From positions 373,664 through 392,077 of the forward strand of contig NW_003134841.1 in assembly GCF_000003605.2 (NCBI RefSeq): 18,414 bases of DNA, written 5' to 3'. The position numbers and the translations under genes were made by a program. Shown here piece by piece: positions 1-9,032 of this stretch (positions are counted from its first letter, which is position 1; each line of letters begins with the position of its first letter). This DNA comes from Saccoglossus kowalevskii (Eukaryota; Hemichordata; Enteropneusta; Harrimaniidae). Below the pieces are notes generated by a model. It ran no database searches, was not told the DNA's origin, and saw only the letters and a program-made list of their open reading frames with translations.

Positions 1-1055
1 CGTAATAACCTTATAGTAAGTGCAATGTGATCGACTGTTTAGGGGCAAGATATATGTCAGCGTCAATCGAGAATGTATCAAAATATACCGCTTTGCTTTC
101 AGCGAAAAAAAAGTGAGGGTTCGAGTTAGGTGCGCTTAGGATACGGTATATTAGACTGAATTCTTTTGTGTTATCCGTGCTTATTGGAATGATTAATTAC
201 AGAGAATGAAATCACAATTATAACGCGAAGAATCAGTCGATCTTGGATAACCTTATGTGATGTTTGGAATATGGGAAAATAACTGTCAGCATATCAACTA
301 AGCTTTGTTTTAAAGTTTAGCACTTTTAAACCTTACATGGACACTGTGAGTATTTAATACAAATTATACACTTATCAAGTAATTACTGTTTCAATTTGAT
401 AAGAACCTTCGTAGTTCCCGGGAGTTTATCACATTACTCTTTCAGTATTCATAAAAGTAATAGGGAGAGCATGCCTTGTTAATCTAGACAAATGTTGAAT
501 AACGAGGCCAGTGTTTTTGTTCCCCTTCTTTCTTATTCCCATAATCATACTGATGATAATATTGCGTCAAATGATATATTTATTAGTATATTTTTCCAAA
601 TTATTTTTCAACATAATGCACCCACGTTGTGACCACATCCAAAAACTGACTAATATGTATTTGTGTAATACCGGGTAATTAGTTTGAATATCTAAATGAC
701 GGTGAACATACTGCTACGGTAGGTCATCATTACTCAAGCTGAACAATGAATGAGAGCCAATAGTTGTTTCGTGTAGCATGGGAGGGTCATGCATCTTTGG
801 TCGCCACCTCTTTCAATTCCCAAACATTAGTTATTCAGTTATCGTTATCAGATCGTCATTACTAACTTAGTCAGTACTTTAATGCCGATACATTTATTCT
901 TTTAATGCGCTTATAAATCGATACTGTCGGCATTTCGTTTTTTTTTCTGAGCCACTACAGCGTTGATTTTGATCGAGTATATATACGTAGTTATAATATT
1001 TCAAAATAATTTACGTCATTTTATTACTACCTTATACTAAAATATATTTAGATAT
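1..1055. other. No gene seen
   Basis: AT-rich sequence with no open frame above noise, no recognisable exon with paired splice sites and no tRNA-like structure. Only short A and T runs are visible. Confidence 0.6.
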
Positions 1056-1341
1056 TCAGAGTACTAACGAATTCCAACTTATAGTCCGGTTAGACTTAAA
1101 ATACACCACGAATATTCACTTTTGAGATATAATTTTTGGTATGTGTTGGTTCTAGGATATCTAAGCTTCGTCGTCCTGTACTTCGTTTAGTAATTCGAAC
1201 TTCCCAGTTTGCGTAAAAAAGAAGAGTTTCGCGATTTTGACATCGAAAATGCCTTTGCTTCAATATTTGCTGGGGGACGGCCGCTTAGGTATGTGCTCTG
1301 TAACTCACAACACATGAACCTAAAAACGTTAGGTAATCAAA
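1056..1341 (+). repeat. Dispersed repeat family R2, copy 1
   Basis: Shares ordered blocks with 3953-4171: AGAGTACTAAC, ATACACCACGAATATTCACT, TAGTAATTCGA, TTTGCTGGGGG, CGGCCGCTTAGGTA and TTAGGTAATCAAA. This copy has about 55 extra bases (around 1132-1186) relative to copy 2. No coding frame, terminal inverted repeats or target-site duplication could be seen, so the class is unknown. Confidence 0.8.
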
Positions 1342-2317
1342 CAAAAATTATGTTGTATTAAAGTCCAAAAAGTACGTTCAAGGTCTTCATTTTCTTCGTA
1401 GCATAAAAACGATTTACTCCCTCGCTTATTGTGACACCCTCAAATCAACTGATTTTCATTCCCCTCAAGAGTCAAAATGGTATGTGCCTCCATTTTACGC
1501 TACGACTGGAAAAATTCTTTTTTGCTTGACGTGTTCATTTGCCTTCTATTACGTTTCAGTAGCTGTCACTGTCGCATTCTTGTTTTGCCGATAACATTTT
1601 GGTTCAAATCCACGTAGCTATCGCCGAAAATTCAAGAAATCATTCATTTCTTTGTCAACTAACATGCCGGAAATCAAATTAGCATAACAATGCGCTCGAA
1701 GGTTGTTGCCATTTATTCGACAGCTTTCCACACTAGTACCACACTACATACAACTAAAACATTTAAACCTTTGTTGGGGAATTCACGTGTAAATTGCGTT
1801 TTTAAGTCGCGTACCATAAATTGCGTTTTACAGTCCCTCAAGTTTGTTCCAAAGACTGCAGTCGCACCAGAGATAATCAGAACATTGATTCGTTGCAAAA
1901 ACGTTCGTCGTTAAATTCACGTTTAAAAACGTTTTTAACCTTTGTGAATCGATGATAAGCAAACAAGCATGGTAGATTGGCCCCGACTTTCTGTCGATAG
2001 GAAACGATTTTCATAGGCGCAGGTCGTTTAGATCGGACGGTTACTTTTGTTTCAGGTTCGTCGTTGTTTTGGGTGAATATAGAACATGTTCGAGCCCAAA
2101 ATTGTAGCAATAATGTTCACGTCGCTGTACGTTAAAACACAATCTCGAACTTGACAACATTCACTTACGGACCACTAAGATTGATGATTCGATTGCTGAC
2201 CGGCCGGGGATAGCTGCATTTAGTGTTCATTTCTATGCAATATAAGATCATATCAATGCTGTGGGCGGCGAAGGCTGACAGATTGTTTTGGTTCTGTGGC
2301 CGGCTCTCATGCCTGTC
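1342..2317. other. No clear gene; weak minus-strand open frames at 1713-2110
   Basis: Two minus-strand frames abut here (1877-2110 and 1713-1898). The first encodes NNDEPETKVTVRSKRPAP and the second INVLIISGATAVFGT, with codon use less AT-biased than the flanks. They are in different frames with a stop between them and no convincing donor/acceptor pair joins them, and a plus-strand frame (1690-1914) overlaps. They may be remains of a gene, or chance. Confidence 0.25.
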
Positions 2318-2722
2318 AAGTATGAACAAAATCAGCCAAGCCAAAAAAATCACAGAAGAGTTAAAAAGCAATTCATGGTGAACTGTAACCCCAACTTTGG
2401 GGTCGAATTTCTCAGTCAGTAATGAAAAAAGATATCAAAAATTCAAATAGTAAATTTGTACCCACACTCAAGCTGAGTAGAATGAGCTATGTCTGAGGTG
2501 TTTTATCCTGAATTTGTATGAGTAGATACATTTGGCGCGAAGCTAATCAAAAATCAGTTTTTTGGTTGTTGCTATGGCAACCGTGGGTCACATACATACC
2601 TGTCACGTTTGAGCGAAATCGACCAAGCCAGAAAAATCACAGAAGAATTAATATGTGAAAACTGTGGAAATCACACACACAAGTCGGTAGGCTGGTTGGC
2701 GATCCGCTCTGCTCAAAAAGAA
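2318..2722 (+). repeat. Degenerate tandem repeat family R1, block 1
   Basis: Units start with a TTTGAGCGAAATCG / TATGAACAAAATCA-type motif followed by CCAAGCCAAAAAAATCACAG. Starts are near 2318 and 2611, about 290 bp apart. Inside a unit come ACCCCAACTTTGGGGTC, CACACTCAAGCTGAGTAGAA, ATTTGGCGCGAAGCTA and GTTGCTATGGCAAC in that order. The block ends in a short CA-rich run and TGGCGATCCGCTCTGCT (2697-2713). No protein frame is evident; it looks like a decayed mobile or satellite-like element. Confidence 0.85.
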
Positions 2723-3143
2723 AGCAACATGTTTTCGGCTGTTGTCACGGTAGGACATGAACGTGAAGCTAACGTAGGTTTATAACTAAAACCGAGTCCT
2801 GCTTACAAAGTTCGCAAGAAAAATTCAGTCTTTAGAAGTTACTTTATTTTATTGTTAGGACGTATTCTGTTGTTAAATTTATTATTTCCAACCGTTTTGC
2901 GACAGTATTTTCTAGATTGAAGGCAGCATTTACAGTTCATTCAAAGTTGCGTTGGGATTACGTTGATACAGTGTAACCATGTTGGCGCCGGTGATCTCTT
3001 GCCAGTGTGCAACGTAGCCAAAATAAAAAGCATGATCGTTTGAACACGGCTATAATTACAAAACTGGTAGGAGGTAATATGTTTGGGTGAAAGTTTTTGG
3101 CTGTTGCAATGACAGTGCTGGGCCAGGATTTGTTTCCAACTGT
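2723..3143. other. Spacer between the two R1 blocks, no gene seen
   Basis: AT-rich spacer; the last 70 bases (from GGGTGAAAGTTTTTGGCTGTTGC near 3085) resemble the 3' part of an R1 unit, so block 2 may begin earlier in decayed form. No exon signals recognised. Confidence 0.5.
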
Positions 3144-3934
3144 CAAGTATGAACAAAATCGTCCAAGCCAAAAAAATCACAGAGGAGTTAAAAGTCGTTG
3201 CTGATGAAAAGTTACCTCCACTTTGAGGTAAATTTTCTTGGTAATGAAAATAGACATAAGAAAAACAAACAGTATTTTTTTGCCTACACCCAAGCTGAGT
3301 ATAATGAGCTACGTCCATGCTTTTTAATCGTAGAAATGTAGGGTGAGATACATTTTAGCGCGAATGTAAAAAAAATCAGTTTTATGGCTGTTGCCATAGA
3401 AACGGTGGGCCAGAATTTGTGTTCAGATTTTACAACCTAACTATACAGTGATTTGCCTGCCAAGTTTGAACCAAATCGGTTCAGCCAAAAAATCACAGAA
3501 GAGTTAAAAAGCCATTCATGGTGAACAGTTACCCCAACTTTGGGGTCAAATGTCTCGGTAATGAAAACAAATTCAAATAGTAACTTTGTGCCCACACTCA
3601 AGCTGAGTAGAATGAGCTATGGTAGAGGTGTTTTATCTTAATTTTGTAGGAGGAAATACATTTGGCGCGAAGCTACCCCAAAACAATTTTTTTGGCTGTT
3701 GCTATGACAACGGTGGGCCAAGTTTTTTTAAAGATTTTCTCCAATAACTAGAGTGAAGGTGTGACCTACCTGCTAATTTTGAGCGAAATCGGCCAGACCA
3801 AAAAAATTACAGAAGAAATAAGGAACACACAGACACACACATACAAACCTACAAAAGTGATTATAAGGGCAATCCTAGCGTAGCGGATCGCCAAAAAGTG
3901 ATTTTAAGGGCAATCCTAGCAGAGCGGATCGCCA
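3144..3934 (+). repeat. Degenerate tandem repeat family R1, block 2
   Basis: Same unit as 2318-2722, with unit starts near 3144, 3461 and 3776 (about 315 bp apart). The internal landmarks recur: ACCCCAACTTTGGGGTC, CTCAAGCTGAGTAGAATGAG, GCGCGAAGCTAC and GGCTGTTGCTATGACAAC. The block ends in a CA/GT-rich run and two copies of a 41-bp tail. The minus-strand ORF at 2941-3318 lies partly in this repeat and is not a gene. Confidence 0.88.
3853..3934 (+). repeat. 41-bp tail of the R1 block, tandemly duplicated
   Basis: Two adjacent 41-base units (3853-3893 and 3894-3934) of the form AAAAGTGATTATAAGGGC then AATCCTAGCGTAGCGGATCG, differing at only a few bases. The end GGATCGCCA recurs in inverted orientation at the end of block 1. 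Confidence 0.9.
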
Positions 3935-3952
3935 ATATGTTATTTAGAGTAC

Positions 3953-4171
3953 TAACACATTCCCACTTCCGGTCCGATTAGAATTAGAATACACCACGAA
4001 TATTCACTCTTGAGATTTTAGTAATTCGAGCTTTCCAGATTGTGTCAAATCGGAGGGTTTCTTGATTTCGATATCGAAACCGCCTTGGCTTAATTATTTG
4101 CTGGGGGCGGCCGCTTAGGTACATGCTCTGCAACTTGCAGTGCATGGACCTAAACATCTTAGGTAATCAAA
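3953..4171 (+). repeat. Dispersed repeat family R2, copy 2
   Basis: Matches 1056-1341 block by block, in the same orientation, with an internal deletion of about 55 bases. It starts only 18 bases after the end of the R1 tail duplication. Confidence 0.8.
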
Positions 4172-5502
4172 TTCACGGGAAGTTGACAATCCCTAATACT
4201 GCTAAATCCCCAGTTGTGAGCTTTATAAGGATTCCTGTATGAAGTTACACATCATTCTAGCAAGGAAAAATATTGATTACTGTTGTGCAGGTTATATAAT
4301 AAAATATGAAACAATTAATATTTCATTTGTGTTAGTATATCTTCATTTATTAAAATATGTACACATTATATCTAATTGGGGTGGGTATTGCCAAGCAAGT
4401 TTATAAAATTATAAACAAATATTTCCGTAAATAACACTGACCGCGAAATACGCCTTTGAGTATTAGTGATGAATACTTTATATTGTAATTTCTTTCAATT
4501 TGAATTAGTTGTATTGCAATGCATTAGTGATAATAATAATAATATTTATTGCATCTTTAGAAATACAGTATTTCTATCAGTACAGTAGCAATAAAAGTAT
4601 AATAAATAAGTATATTTATACTTATTTATGAATATATACATTTCTTTATTTCATTGTTGAGACTGAGTTATACAGTTTGTTACGTACTACAATTTACCTA
4701 TATTGGAAAACGGTTATGGGGATTATTAATTTCAAGAAACAATATTCAACTATCCTTTGAAACATCAATGAGATCATAATGGTATTGTTTATTGGTCTTT
4801 GAAACTAGAGGCATTATCAGAGCACGGGTCTTATTTTGGAACTCCTGTTAGGATGGTATTCCCAGAATAGTGCCAGTTGTTAAAGAAAAATAAAACTTTA
4901 ATTGTCAACAGGGATAAAAGGACCAGTTACTGAGACAAAGCCATACTCCCCGCGAAACCCTACAGATACGAAACCCAATTACCGCGAAAGTCATTCACCG
5001 CGAAGCTTCTAGTCCAAGATATAATTTAAACAATTAACATTCAGGACTCACAGTTGCATGGACACAGGACGACAGTTTAGAGGTAGTGGGAGATTATTAC
5101 CAGTTTTTATTATCACGTAGTGCATAGATACTATTGTTTGAACATATGTATATCTTTCTGAATAATATTTAATATAATATTTAAGAGTGGATGTAGGTTA
5201 TATAACTATATATAACATACAATTTGAATATTTTGTTCAATTTAACTGTTCTATTTTGGTTGCTGCAACACTTGCAAAACCCTTAAATGGTAGAAAGTTG
5301 AAAATTCAGATATATCGTTTCGGACGTCAGATCAATCTAATATGAATTACTTTGACCATATTCTCGCCTCTATCATTTACATAAGAAAATGTAACGCGCA
5401 GTTATCCAACATGTGTTCTAAGTTAGTTTGTAACTTCAGACATTGTTTTGATAACCACGAGTTGAACCCTGAGAGATTAGATCGGTTTCTGTAGCAACCG
5501 GG
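4172..5502. other. AT-rich stretch, no gene seen
   Basis: Contains a short TAA microsatellite run (about 4530-4545), a long palindrome (4602-4629) and AT-rich runs around 5150-5220. No exon-like segment with both splice sites and an open frame was found. Confidence 0.55.
4602..4629. repeat. Perfect 13-bp inverted repeat with 2-base spacer
   Basis: Left arm ATAAATAAGTATA (4602-4614), spacer TT, right arm TATACTTATTTAT (4617-4629). All 13 positions pair. AT-rich, so cruciform or chance in AT-rich DNA are both possible. Confidence 0.9.
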
Positions 5503-5946
5503 ATGCTATCTCCAAGCGTTCGCTACATTGTTTCCCATTGCGTTCTCACGATACTTTGTCTTCTTACCGCCAAATTTTCCACTAAAGTTCTGTCTCGTGT
5601 TAGTCGCGTGTCATTCCTAATATGGGACGACAGTGTAACGTTTCGTTTGTATGCGCCTATCATTAGCGTTGTTTTATTTTCGGAACGTACCAATACATGT
5701 TTTGCACTTCTCCGATTAGTTGTCACCAAGACATATGCCGCTCCAACGATAACAACTACATTAACCAGGCAGAGCGCTGTCGTGAGAGGCCCGATTCAGG
5801 CCGTCGCTGTAATCCCTCCTATGGTAGCTTCGCAACCTGATGCTCGTTATACGCACACACACCCCTTTCTATGCTCTTTGCGCATGTTAAGTCAGTTCGT
5901 TTTATGTGACGAAAAGAACACCTCAACGCCTAGTTTTGCGATATAA
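5503..5946. other. Coding-like island, strand unresolved
   Basis: This stretch is clearly less AT-rich than its surroundings. The plus strand has an uninterrupted 147-codon frame starting with ATG at 5503, whose N-terminus (MLSPSVRYIVSHCVLTILC and on) looks like a signal peptide or membrane segment; the rest is Ser/Thr/Val-rich and matches nothing I know. On the minus strand, after one TGA and a possible acceptor (CTCACGACAG), a frame reads ALCLVNVVVIVGAAYVLV, then TNRRSAKHVLVRSENK and a basic tail ending at a TAG at 5523. Hydrophobic segment followed by a basic tail is what a type I membrane protein's last exon would show. I cannot choose between the strands; an old non-coding sequence is also possible. 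Confidence 0.3.
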
Positions 5947-6238
5947 ACTTACCCACCACAGAAAATTTGCTACTAATATGATAGCATATATGAATAATTA
6001 ATCATTATGCCCTGCCTGAATAACACACATGATGGCACATCGCATTTCTTATAAATCTGATCATATGTCACAATTCATAAGATGTACATACAAAACCTAT
6101 GATGCAATTGCTGATCTTCAACCATAAAAATGTCCTAATGCAGATTGTTTTTTAGAAGAAGTTTGGAACCATAAATTTTCATGAAGTTATGTTGGCATTA
6201 AATATGCAGGAATGAAAATGTGTTGACACTAGTATCAC

Positions 6239-6349
6239 TTATACAGAAAGTTCCTGATAGCCTTCTGACATTTGCACACCTTTCGCCAGCTCGTGTGAAG
6301 AATTCAAGATATGGTTATTCTGCTGATTATAGCTGTAACCAACGCGTCG
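6239..6349 (-). CDS. Exon-like segment D, likely C-terminal exon, unknown protein
   Basis: From an acceptor CTCCAATTTCAG at 6350 to a TAA at 6241-6239: 36 codons and stop, read in phase 0 after segment C. It encodes RRVGYSYNQQNNHILNSS then HELAKGVQMSEGYQELSV. It is polar and tyrosine-containing, like a flexible tail. No family recognised. The match of phase and the good acceptor favour a terminal coding exon. Confidence 0.35.
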   Translation of the reverse strand, partial: RRVGYSYNQQNNHILNSSHELAKGVQMSEGYQELSV

Positions 6350-6653
6350 CTGAAATTGGAGCAAATATTGACGTTGCTGAATATTGATTCTACATGTATA
6401 GTTGTTATAATATGCTCACATACAAGAGAGTGGCAAATTATTTTTATGAATATAAGTTTTGACCAGCAATAACGACAAATTAGAACAAATACAGCAATTT
6501 ACAAAACACATAATGCTTGATAATGAAATAAATCAGTAATTAATGCTAAATTACTTATGGCAGGAATAATGGAGCAAACATTACATACCAAAAGTTGATT
6601 GTGGATAAATTCTAATATTCGTTACCCATACTTATGTGTGCAGACTGAATTAC

Positions 6654-6748
6654 CTGTACTAAATTTGTTATCTTCCCCTTTACACAGACTGAGTCACCAG
6701 CTGGTAAGGCAATCTGTGCAAAACCTATTATTCTACTAGACCCTGGCA
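6654..6748 (-). CDS. Exon-like segment C, unknown protein
   Basis: Ninety-five bases between an acceptor TTTCACTTTACAG and a donor GTACAG|GTAATT. It encodes PGSSRIIGFAQIALPAG then DSVCVKGKITNLVQ. The alternating hydrophobic pattern GDSVCVKGKITNL is the kind seen in beta strands such as those of OB folds, but that is a guess from pattern and not a family assignment. It starts needing one base from an upstream exon and ends in phase 0, compatible with segment D. It may belong to the same gene as segments A and B, but then at least one exon starting in phase 0 and ending in phase 1 is missing between 10059 and 6748. Confidence 0.4.
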
Positions 6749-6789
6749 CTGTAAAGTGAAATTCAGATTCAAACCTTTGGAAACAGCTA

Positions 6790-6910
6790 CACAACATGAG
6801 CTAACTTTATCAGTCCATTCCATTGATAAGAGTGAAACTAAAAAATGTAAAAATTGTAACAGTTTTGGGTTCACTTTGAAACAGAGAGGGGAATCGAATA
6901 TCAGACTAAA
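6790..6910 (+). CDS. Exon-like segment with CxxC motif (possibly C18orf21/UPF0711-like)
   Basis: Within a plus-strand open frame (6708-7001) lies a segment DKSETKKCKNCNSFGF followed by QRGESNIRLK. A possible donor (AAAA|GTAAAA) follows NIRLK at about 6910, and a possible acceptor (CTTTATCAG) lies near 6812. From memory of the family, C18orf21-type proteins have a CPYC motif followed about a dozen residues later by a RVRLKPK-like stretch; CKNC plus NIRLKVK resembles that loosely. The frame overlaps the minus-strand ORF at its left end but not segment C itself. This is a weak match; it could equally be non-coding. Confidence 0.2.
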
Positions 6911-8134
6911 AGTAAAAAAACTACCAGTCAAACTTTGTATCATTGTAACAAGTAGAATTTTACTTGGTCACAAAAGGTATATGCATACCCCTTTTTTCTA
7001 AGGGCTAAGGTTTTAGCAAATTGCGAAAAAACTGTAGCTACACGTCTCCTATCGTGCTTGCAAATACAATTGTTGCTTTACAGTCATACAGTTTCTACCA
7101 AACATTCAAATTCCGTGCATGTAGAATCAGCCATATTTACCATCTAGAGGGAACTGTGAATCATTCTTTAAACAGGCAGCGGATCGTACATATATCATAG
7201 CTTGCCTACCAGCGCACTAACACCACTGACCCTTGAGACACGTCAACTATAAGGTATGTGACACATCATGTATCTTTAGTAATGGTAATTATTTCCACGA
7301 ACCGATGACATAAATTGAAAAGATACCAGTTTGCACAAACAGTATAGAGTTCATTGAGGTGACGCATTCGCTGAACAGAAGGAATGTGTATACATTGTTG
7401 ATAACAGACTTGTTAATTCGGCTGTGTTAAATCGTAGTCCATTATATCACCCTGTCACCTTGGTTTGTCTGGAATGATAGATGTTGTTTCAAATTAGACT
7501 TCCCTGAGTGGCATTATTTGAGGTAGAACGCTACTGGTGTTTTATTTTTACATGTGTGTATATCTCAGCACATATAGCAGTGACAATATATTAAAAGACA
7601 ATTATCATCGCGTCAAGCATGTGGATATTTCCCATAACCCATTGCGCTGTCTTAATAGCAAGAAAGAATATGCGAATACTGACACAACTATTCAGAATCC
7701 TTCTATACCTTGGTAATCTCCTTTCCTCGTCTACTTGCGGCCCAACTACATCGCTTTTAGTTGATCATTCCAACGATCAAATTCAAGCAATCACATAACG
7801 ACATTCCAAAAATACAATGCAACTTCAAATTTATCGGATAAATAGAGAATATTTAATTAGTGACCCATAATATTAGCTGATTAAACTAGTGTAGTAATAT
7901 ATTTTTATAGAAAACTTAATACAAATTACTACACGGGTTGATAAATATTATTACACAAAATAACATCACAATTGTAATTTGTGTGTGTATGCGTTCAAAA
8001 CAGTACGCCGTTATTTGAAAAAAAAGGTGTTGCATTAGTTTATCGCATCCGATTAAAGAGACACATTTGCAACTTGTTCACACAAGTTATAGGGTAATAA
8101 TATCATCGTTCTTTGCCACAAAAATCCTTTGCAG
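6911..8134. other. Likely intronic or intergenic; only very small exon candidates
   Basis: Minus-strand fragments with partial splice signals occur at about 7200-7241 (VDVSQGSVVLVR, donor GCTG|GTAGGC), 7470-7516 (SNLKQHLSFQTNQ) and 7709-7780 (DVVGPQVDEERRLP, donor CAAG|GTATAG). Each is short and lacks one good site, so none is called as a gene. Confidence 0.3.
7889..7934. repeat. Perfect 10-bp inverted repeat
   Basis: GTGTAGTAAT at 7889-7898 and ATTACTACAC at 7925-7934 are exact reverse complements around a 26-base spacer. A third related piece, ATATTATTACAC, follows at about 7945-7956. Confidence 0.85.
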
Positions 8135-8286
8135 CAGTCCGAGAGTCGAATCCCTTGTTCTACCAAGATGAGGTTGAAGAAACACATTCGACTAAAACTC
8201 CCTTTGGCGAATGTCTGGAACTAGTGGAATATTGTGGAAAGATTCGGATTTTTTTAGGAAATTTAAAACAGTTATTACCAAAATAA
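8135..8286 (+). CDS. Exon-like segment, possible terminal exon, unknown protein
   Basis: Acceptor ATCCTTTGCAG ends at 8134. The frame then stays open for 49 codons to TAA at 8284-8286, encoding VRESNPLFYQDEVEETHS, then TKTPFGECLELVEYCGK and a short tail ending LKQLLPK. An AATAAA overlaps the stop (8282-8287), which is close for a poly(A) signal but possible. The composition (acidic patch, paired cysteines, varied codons) looks coding. The overlapping minus-strand ORF at 8192-8380 is rich in residues expected from AT-rich DNA and is less convincing. No family recognised. Confidence 0.35.
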
Positions 8287-8330
8287 ATTGTCTATAGTAA
8301 GTAAACGAGCCATGATTTGTTTTGAGGGCG

Positions 8331-8349
8331 GTGATATTGAAAATATCAC
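8331..8349. repeat. Short perfect hairpin
   Basis: GTGATATT, loop GAA, AATATCAC: an 8-bp stem with a 3-base loop. No function evident. Confidence 0.85.
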
Positions 8350-8636
8350 ATGGCATTATCATATTCATGTACATACACATATAAATATAACACGTCTTGC
8401 CTCATTCCATTGTTTCAAGTATAAGGTTTGTTTTCGATAGTGGTCAGTTTTCGTTGATCATCCCTCATCCACATGTACTAGGACAATTCTTTCTTTGTTA
8501 GGTTTACAATGAACAAAAATGTATTAATTATGTTTTTTAAACAGTCAGCGTTACCTTGAGAAAGATATTCTTTGAAAAATATACTTGTAAGCGAATTGTT
8601 TTTCGGAATGAGATTGTTCTCACATGATCCGAGTAG

Positions 8637-8790
8637 AGAATACAACTCCCTATTGAGTATTTAAACATCGGTCTGATTGTTGATGTGCAAAGTGATGAAA
8701 TTTTACAATCTCTGAAAAAGCATGCAAATAATTATGCCACCATTCACACTGAAAATGAAATGCGACATATGTCAGATACAATTTTTACAG
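8637..8790 (+). CDS. Exon-like segment ending at a strong donor, unknown protein
   Basis: Open frame of 51 codons plus one base ending at TTTTTACAG|GTAATT. It encodes, in order, LPIEYLNIGLIVDVQSD, EILQSLKKHANNYATIH and TENEMRHMSDTIFT. The amphipathic, charge-rich pattern suggests helices. The 5' end is uncertain: candidate AGs lie near 8636 and 8655, but none has a good pyrimidine tract. A phase-1 continuation exists after an AG at 8875 (open to a stop at 9032), which is much less protein-like. No family recognised. Confidence 0.4.
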
Positions 8791-9032
8791 GTAATTTGTC
8801 TATTTTCCACCTATTAAAATAAAGTCTTACCAAAACTATCAATTGTGTGCAACTTTGGATATGTTTAACAATAGTATGTATCCAGTACACCGGGTTTCAT
8901 GAAGGCGTGGTTTTATATCAACTATTTATAAATTTTAAATCGCGATTGAAAATAACCAAACCAATTACAGTCCAGAACCCCACTACGGTCGTATTTATTC
9001 AAGAGTCTCTATTATATGTAATTTTGTTTTAA

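Noticed and set aside
1560-1630. tRNA gene suggested by GGTTCAAATCC
   Set aside because: A B-box-like match, but no A box at the right distance and no acceptor stem.
2941-3318. 125-codon open frame on the minus strand
   Set aside because: Its 5' part lies within the R1 tandem repeat (3144-3318), whose other units are not open in this frame; it is a chance frame across a repeat.
3825-3852. CRISPR-like or simple satellite array
   Set aside because: Only a short CA-rich run within the R1 element; no regular repeat-spacer pattern anywhere in the window.
7200-7780. Chain of three tiny minus-strand exons
   Set aside because: Two could be joined in phase, but each is about 40-70 bases with one poor splice site, and the chain does not connect in phase to segment C.
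8120-8165. tRNA 3' end suggested by GAGAGTCGAATCCC
   Set aside because: No matching acceptor stem or D-arm upstream; the same bases fit an exon better.
8876-9032. Continuation exon after 8790
   Set aside because: Phase fits, but the peptide is rich in residues expected from random AT-rich DNA and the acceptor is weak.
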